From Methanobacteriota archaeon (GTDB lineage: Archaea; Thermoplasmatota; Thermoplasmata; RBG-16-68-12): a DNA stretch of 6,600 nt. The DNA lies in assembly GCA_005878415.1 (NCBI GenBank), contig VBMM01000023.1, forward strand, positions 1-6,600, read 5' to 3'. Within the stretch, counting starts at the first letter, position 1; every line of letters begins with the position of its first letter. Below the pieces are notes generated by a model. That model was not told the origin of the DNA. It searched no databases and saw only the letters and a program-made list of their open reading frames with translations. A program made the position numbers and the translations under genes. This document shows, in pieces, positions 4,657 through 6,600 of the stretch.

Positions 4657-5717
4657 TCGACGCGGTCGTCGTGGGCGCCGGGCCGGCCGGCGGAATGGCG
4701 GCGCGCCAGCTCGCTGCGGCCGGCTACGAGACGGTCATCCTCGAGAAGCGCAAGGTCGTCGGCGAGCCGGTGCAATGCGCCGAGGGCGTGAGCGAGTTCG
4801 GCCTCCTTTCGAACGGCCTTTCGCCCGACCAGGAGTGGATCGCGCAGCGCGTGGCGGGGGCGAAGTGCGTCGCGCCGAACGGAAAATGGTTCTACATCAC
4901 CCGCCTCCCCGGGTATGCGATCGACCGCGCCGTGTTCGACCGCTGGATGGTCGATGGCGCGGTGGACGACGGAGCCGAGCTGCGGACCGCGACGAGGGTG
5001 ACGCGGCTCGCAGCCCATGACGGTGGATGGCGGATCGAGGCGAACGGCGAGACGATCGATTCGCGCGTGGTCATCGGCGCCGACGGCCCCGCGAGCCTCG
5101 TCGCCCGGGACGCCGGCTTGGTCCGCAACCTCGAGAAGATCCTTGCCTATGAGTATCGGTTCCAAAACGAGGACGTCGCCGCGCGGGACCCCGAATATTT
5201 TCTGCTTTTCCTGGGCGAGCAGTACAAGGGCGGATACGCCTGGATCTTTCCAAACGAACGGAGGACGCAGACGATCGCCGGCACGATTCCGTATCGTTAC
5301 GATCTCACGTCGCTCGCGGCCCCGGGACTCGCGGTCGTCGGCGACGCCGCAGGGATCACGAATCCGATGAACGGCGCGGGGATCCACCCGGGGATCTTCA
5401 GCGGGCGCCTCGCGGGAGAGTTCGCCGTCGCGTCCCTGGAGAAGAAGGATCCCGCCGCCATGTTGGAGTACGACCGCGTGGTCCGCTCTTCGCCGTTCCT
5501 CGATCCGGTCCTGTGGTGGATGATCGATCGGGCGCGTCGGTGGACCGACCGGCTGATGAATACCGTCGTCGAAGAGCTCGAGGGGATCGATTGGCGTGCT
5601 CTCACCTGGAAACGAATGCTTGGGACGGGCGTTCGAAAGCCCTCGCTCGTGTTGCACGCGCGCGAGTTCTACCGCATGATCCGCACGCTCGAGTTATGCG
5701 ATCGCTACGGATGGTGA
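4653..5717 (+). CDS. Geranylgeranyl reductase-family FAD-dependent oxidoreductase (compact variant)
   Basis: A flavoprotein of the geranylgeranyl reductase family, which in archaea saturates the isoprenoid chains of membrane lipids at the membrane surface. Seen: the FAD-binding GAGPAGGMAA (residues 8-17), E31 ending the second strand, GEPVQCAEG (37-45) matching the family's PxxC motif with C42, YAIDRAVFDRW (88-98), VVIGADGPAS (139-148), the YxWxFP motif YAWIFP (195-200), and the second FAD motif VVGDAAGITNPMNGAGIHPG (228-247). Only about 30 residues separate YxWxFP from GDAA, whereas typical archaeal relatives have roughly 70; the total is 354 residues against about 390-400. The missing part lies in the substrate-domain sheet. 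The GTG start (4653) overlaps the TGA of the regulator gene, implying translational coupling; no independent ribosome site is clear. Other isoprenoids, such as quinone side chains, are possible substrates. Family call firm, substrate inferred. Confidence 0.9.
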   Translation: MIDAVVVGAGPAGGMAARQLAAAGYETVILEKRKVVGEPVQCAEGVSEFGLLSNGLSPDQEWIAQRVAGAKCVAPNGKWFYITRLPGYAIDRAVFDRWMVDGAVDDGAELRTATRVTRLAAHDGGWRIEANGETIDSRVVIGADGPASLVARDAGLVRNLEKILAYEYRFQNEDVAARDPEYFLLFLGEQYKGGYAWIFPNERRTQTIAGTIPYRYDLTSLAAPGLAVVGDAAGITNPMNGAGIHPGIFSGRLAGEFAVASLEKKDPAAMLEYDRVVRSSPFLDPVLWWMIDRARRWTDRLMNTVVEELEGIDWRALTWKRMLGTGVRKPSLVLHAREFYRMIRTLELCDRYGW

Positions 5718-5749
5718 ATCGTATCCCGATTACAGCGGGACCGAAGGCT

Positions 5750-5758
5750 ACATAAATT
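5750..5758 (+). promoter_or_regulatory. Probable TATA box for metF
   Basis: ACATAAATT lies in the 58-base gap between the flavoprotein stop and the metF start, preceded by CGAAGG, which is weakly BRE-like. The centre is 22-25 bases before the tandem ATG codons at 5776 and 5779, so a leaderless or nearly leaderless transcript starting at the second ATG is plausible. It suggests metF is transcribed separately from the regulator-reductase pair. Confidence 0.5.
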
Positions 5759-5775
5759 CTGGCGACTTCCCACGG

Positions 5776-6600
5776 ATGATGGCGGTCGACGCGGGGTCGC
5801 GCGTCATGCGCGCGGGCAGCCAGTTGGAGAAGGTGCTCGCGTCCGGAGGCTTCGCCGTCACCGCGGAGATCCACCCGCCGGCGTCGGCCGATCCTTCGAG
5901 CATCGAACGCCAGGCCGCGACGTACCGCGGCCTCGTCGATGCGTGCAACGTGACGGATGGCCAGCGCGCCCTCGTGCGGATCTCCTCCCTCGCCGCCGCG
6001 ACGCTCGTCCTCCAATCCGGCATCGAGCCGATCATGCAGATGGTCCTCCGGGACCGCAACCGCATCGGAATTCAGAGCGACCTCCTCGGCGCGTCCGCGC
6101 TCGGCATTCGCAATGTGCTCTGCCTCTGGGGCGACCCTCCGACCGCCGGGAACGAAAAGGACGCGAAGGCCGTCTACGACCTGACCACGGAGGAAATGAT
6201 CGCGACGTTCCGGGTGCTCCGGGACGCAGGCACGTTGCGAGGGGGCGATGCGGTCCAAGTCCCGCCGAAGGTCTTCATCGGGGCCGCCGCCGATCCGTTC
6301 CGCGGCTCCAAAGAGGAGTCGTTCGCTAAGCTTCGGGCGAAGGTCTCCGCCGGAGCCGACTTCGTGCAGACGCAGGGCGTCTACGACGTCGACCGGTTCG
6401 AGGACTGGATGCGACTCGTTCGCAAGGAGTGGCTGCATGAGAAAGCCTACATCCTCGCGGGCGTCATCCCGCTCAAGTCCCCCAAGATGGCGCGGTTCAT
6501 GGTCGAGAAGCTCGGGGCCGTGATCCCGAAACAGATCATGGACCGGATGGAGAAGGCTCGCAACCCGAAGGCGGAAGGGCTGAGCATCGCCGTGGGGACC
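5776..6600 (+). CDS. metF: Methylenetetrahydrofolate reductase, MetF family (C-terminus beyond right edge)
   Basis: MetF is a FAD-dependent TIM-barrel enzyme reducing 5,10-methylene- to 5-methyl-tetrahydrofolate, the methyl donor for methionine synthesis or a branch of reductive C1 metabolism. The 275 visible residues cover most of the barrel. Seen: FAVTAEIHPP (26-35) with E31 at the position of the catalytic glutamate, NVTDGQRALVRISSLAA (58-74), QMVLRDRNRIGIQSDLLGASALG (from 88), VLCLWGDPP (114-122) with D120 as the flavin-contacting aspartate, and later GADFVQTQGVYDVDRFEDW. Tandem ATGs at 5776 and 5779 fit the TATA-like box at 5750-5758. The ATG at 5806 (MRAGSQLEKVL) is also credible because conservation starts near it. 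No MetV-like zinc or iron-sulphur partner is visible in the window. With FolD nearby it points to tetrahydrofolate-based C1 chemistry. Family firm; the electron donor (NAD(P)H, ferredoxin or F420) is unknown. Confidence 0.93.
   Translation, partial: MMAVDAGSRVMRAGSQLEKVLASGGFAVTAEIHPPASADPSSIERQAATYRGLVDACNVTDGQRALVRISSLAAATLVLQSGIEPIMQMVLRDRNRIGIQSDLLGASALGIRNVLCLWGDPPTAGNEKDAKAVYDLTTEEMIATFRVLRDAGTLRGGDAVQVPPKVFIGAAADPFRGSKEESFAKLRAKVSAGADFVQTQGVYDVDRFEDWMRLVRKEWLHEKAYILAGVIPLKSPKMARFMVEKLGAVIPKQIMDRMEKARNPKAEGLSIAVGT

Noticed and set aside
4458..5657. 399-codon open frame on the minus strand opposite the flavoprotein gene
   Set aside because: The plus strand carries clear FAD and GGR motifs; the antisense translation shows no domain and is a GC-driven shadow.
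5602..6438. 278-codon open frame on the minus strand opposite metF and the end of the flavoprotein gene
   Set aside because: It crosses two well-supported plus-strand genes and has no recognisable domain.
1..6600. CRISPR arrays, insertion sequences, tRNA or rRNA genes
   Set aside because: I saw no spaced direct repeats, transposase motifs, terminal inverted repeats or RNA gene signatures on reading both strands.

Overview
The window looks like a piece of a GC-rich archaeal chromosome, most plausibly an uncultured member of the Thermoplasmatota or a related euryarchaeal lineage. The evidence is the gene set: a KaiC/RadA-like ATPase, an archaeal translin-family protein, a geranylgeranyl reductase-type flavoprotein and a two-winged-helix DNA-binding protein. 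In addition, short A/T-rich TATA-like boxes lie about 22-36 bases before several starts, although the surrounding DNA is strongly GC-rich. The lineage is an inference; no rRNA or tRNA is present to anchor it. Coding is dense, and all six readable terminal stop codons are TGA.

Layout. The left 3.9 kb is transcribed leftward. In transcription order it holds folD (3912 to 3010), a small glyoxalase/VOC-fold protein (2960 to 2616, interrupted by an in-frame TAG), purD (2551 to 1232), a translin-family RNase candidate (1172 to 555), and a KaiC-like ATPase that starts at 429 and runs off the left edge. A divergent intergenic region (3913-4089) separates this block from a rightward block. The rightward block holds a two-winged-helix regulator (4090-4656), a geranylgeranyl reductase-family flavoprotein overlapping it by a GTGA junction (4653-5717), and a MetF-type 5,10-methylenetetrahydrofolate reductase (from 5776) that runs off the right edge.

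How the genes work together. FolD and MetF act on the same folate pool. FolD interconverts methylene-, methenyl- and formyl-tetrahydrofolate, and MetF takes methylene-tetrahydrofolate to methyl-tetrahydrofolate. PurD makes glycinamide ribonucleotide, whose next step consumes a formyl group in the formyl-tetrahydrofolate-dependent route. The window therefore points to bacterial-style tetrahydrofolate C1 metabolism feeding purines in an archaeon. The regulator-reductase pair looks like a separate module for isoprenoid lipid saturation with its own transcription factor.

Most notable observation. The VOC-family reading frame is interrupted by one TAG at 2688-2690. The same frame continues for 23 codons with a recognisable VOC C-terminus and ends at TGA. 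This could be amber decoding (pyrrolysine or other readthrough), a fresh nonsense mutation, or a sequence error. Second-tier observations are a geranylgeranyl reductase about 40 residues shorter than usual between two conserved motifs, a translin protein that keeps the TRAX-type catalytic acidic residues, and a possible leaderless GTG start for that gene.
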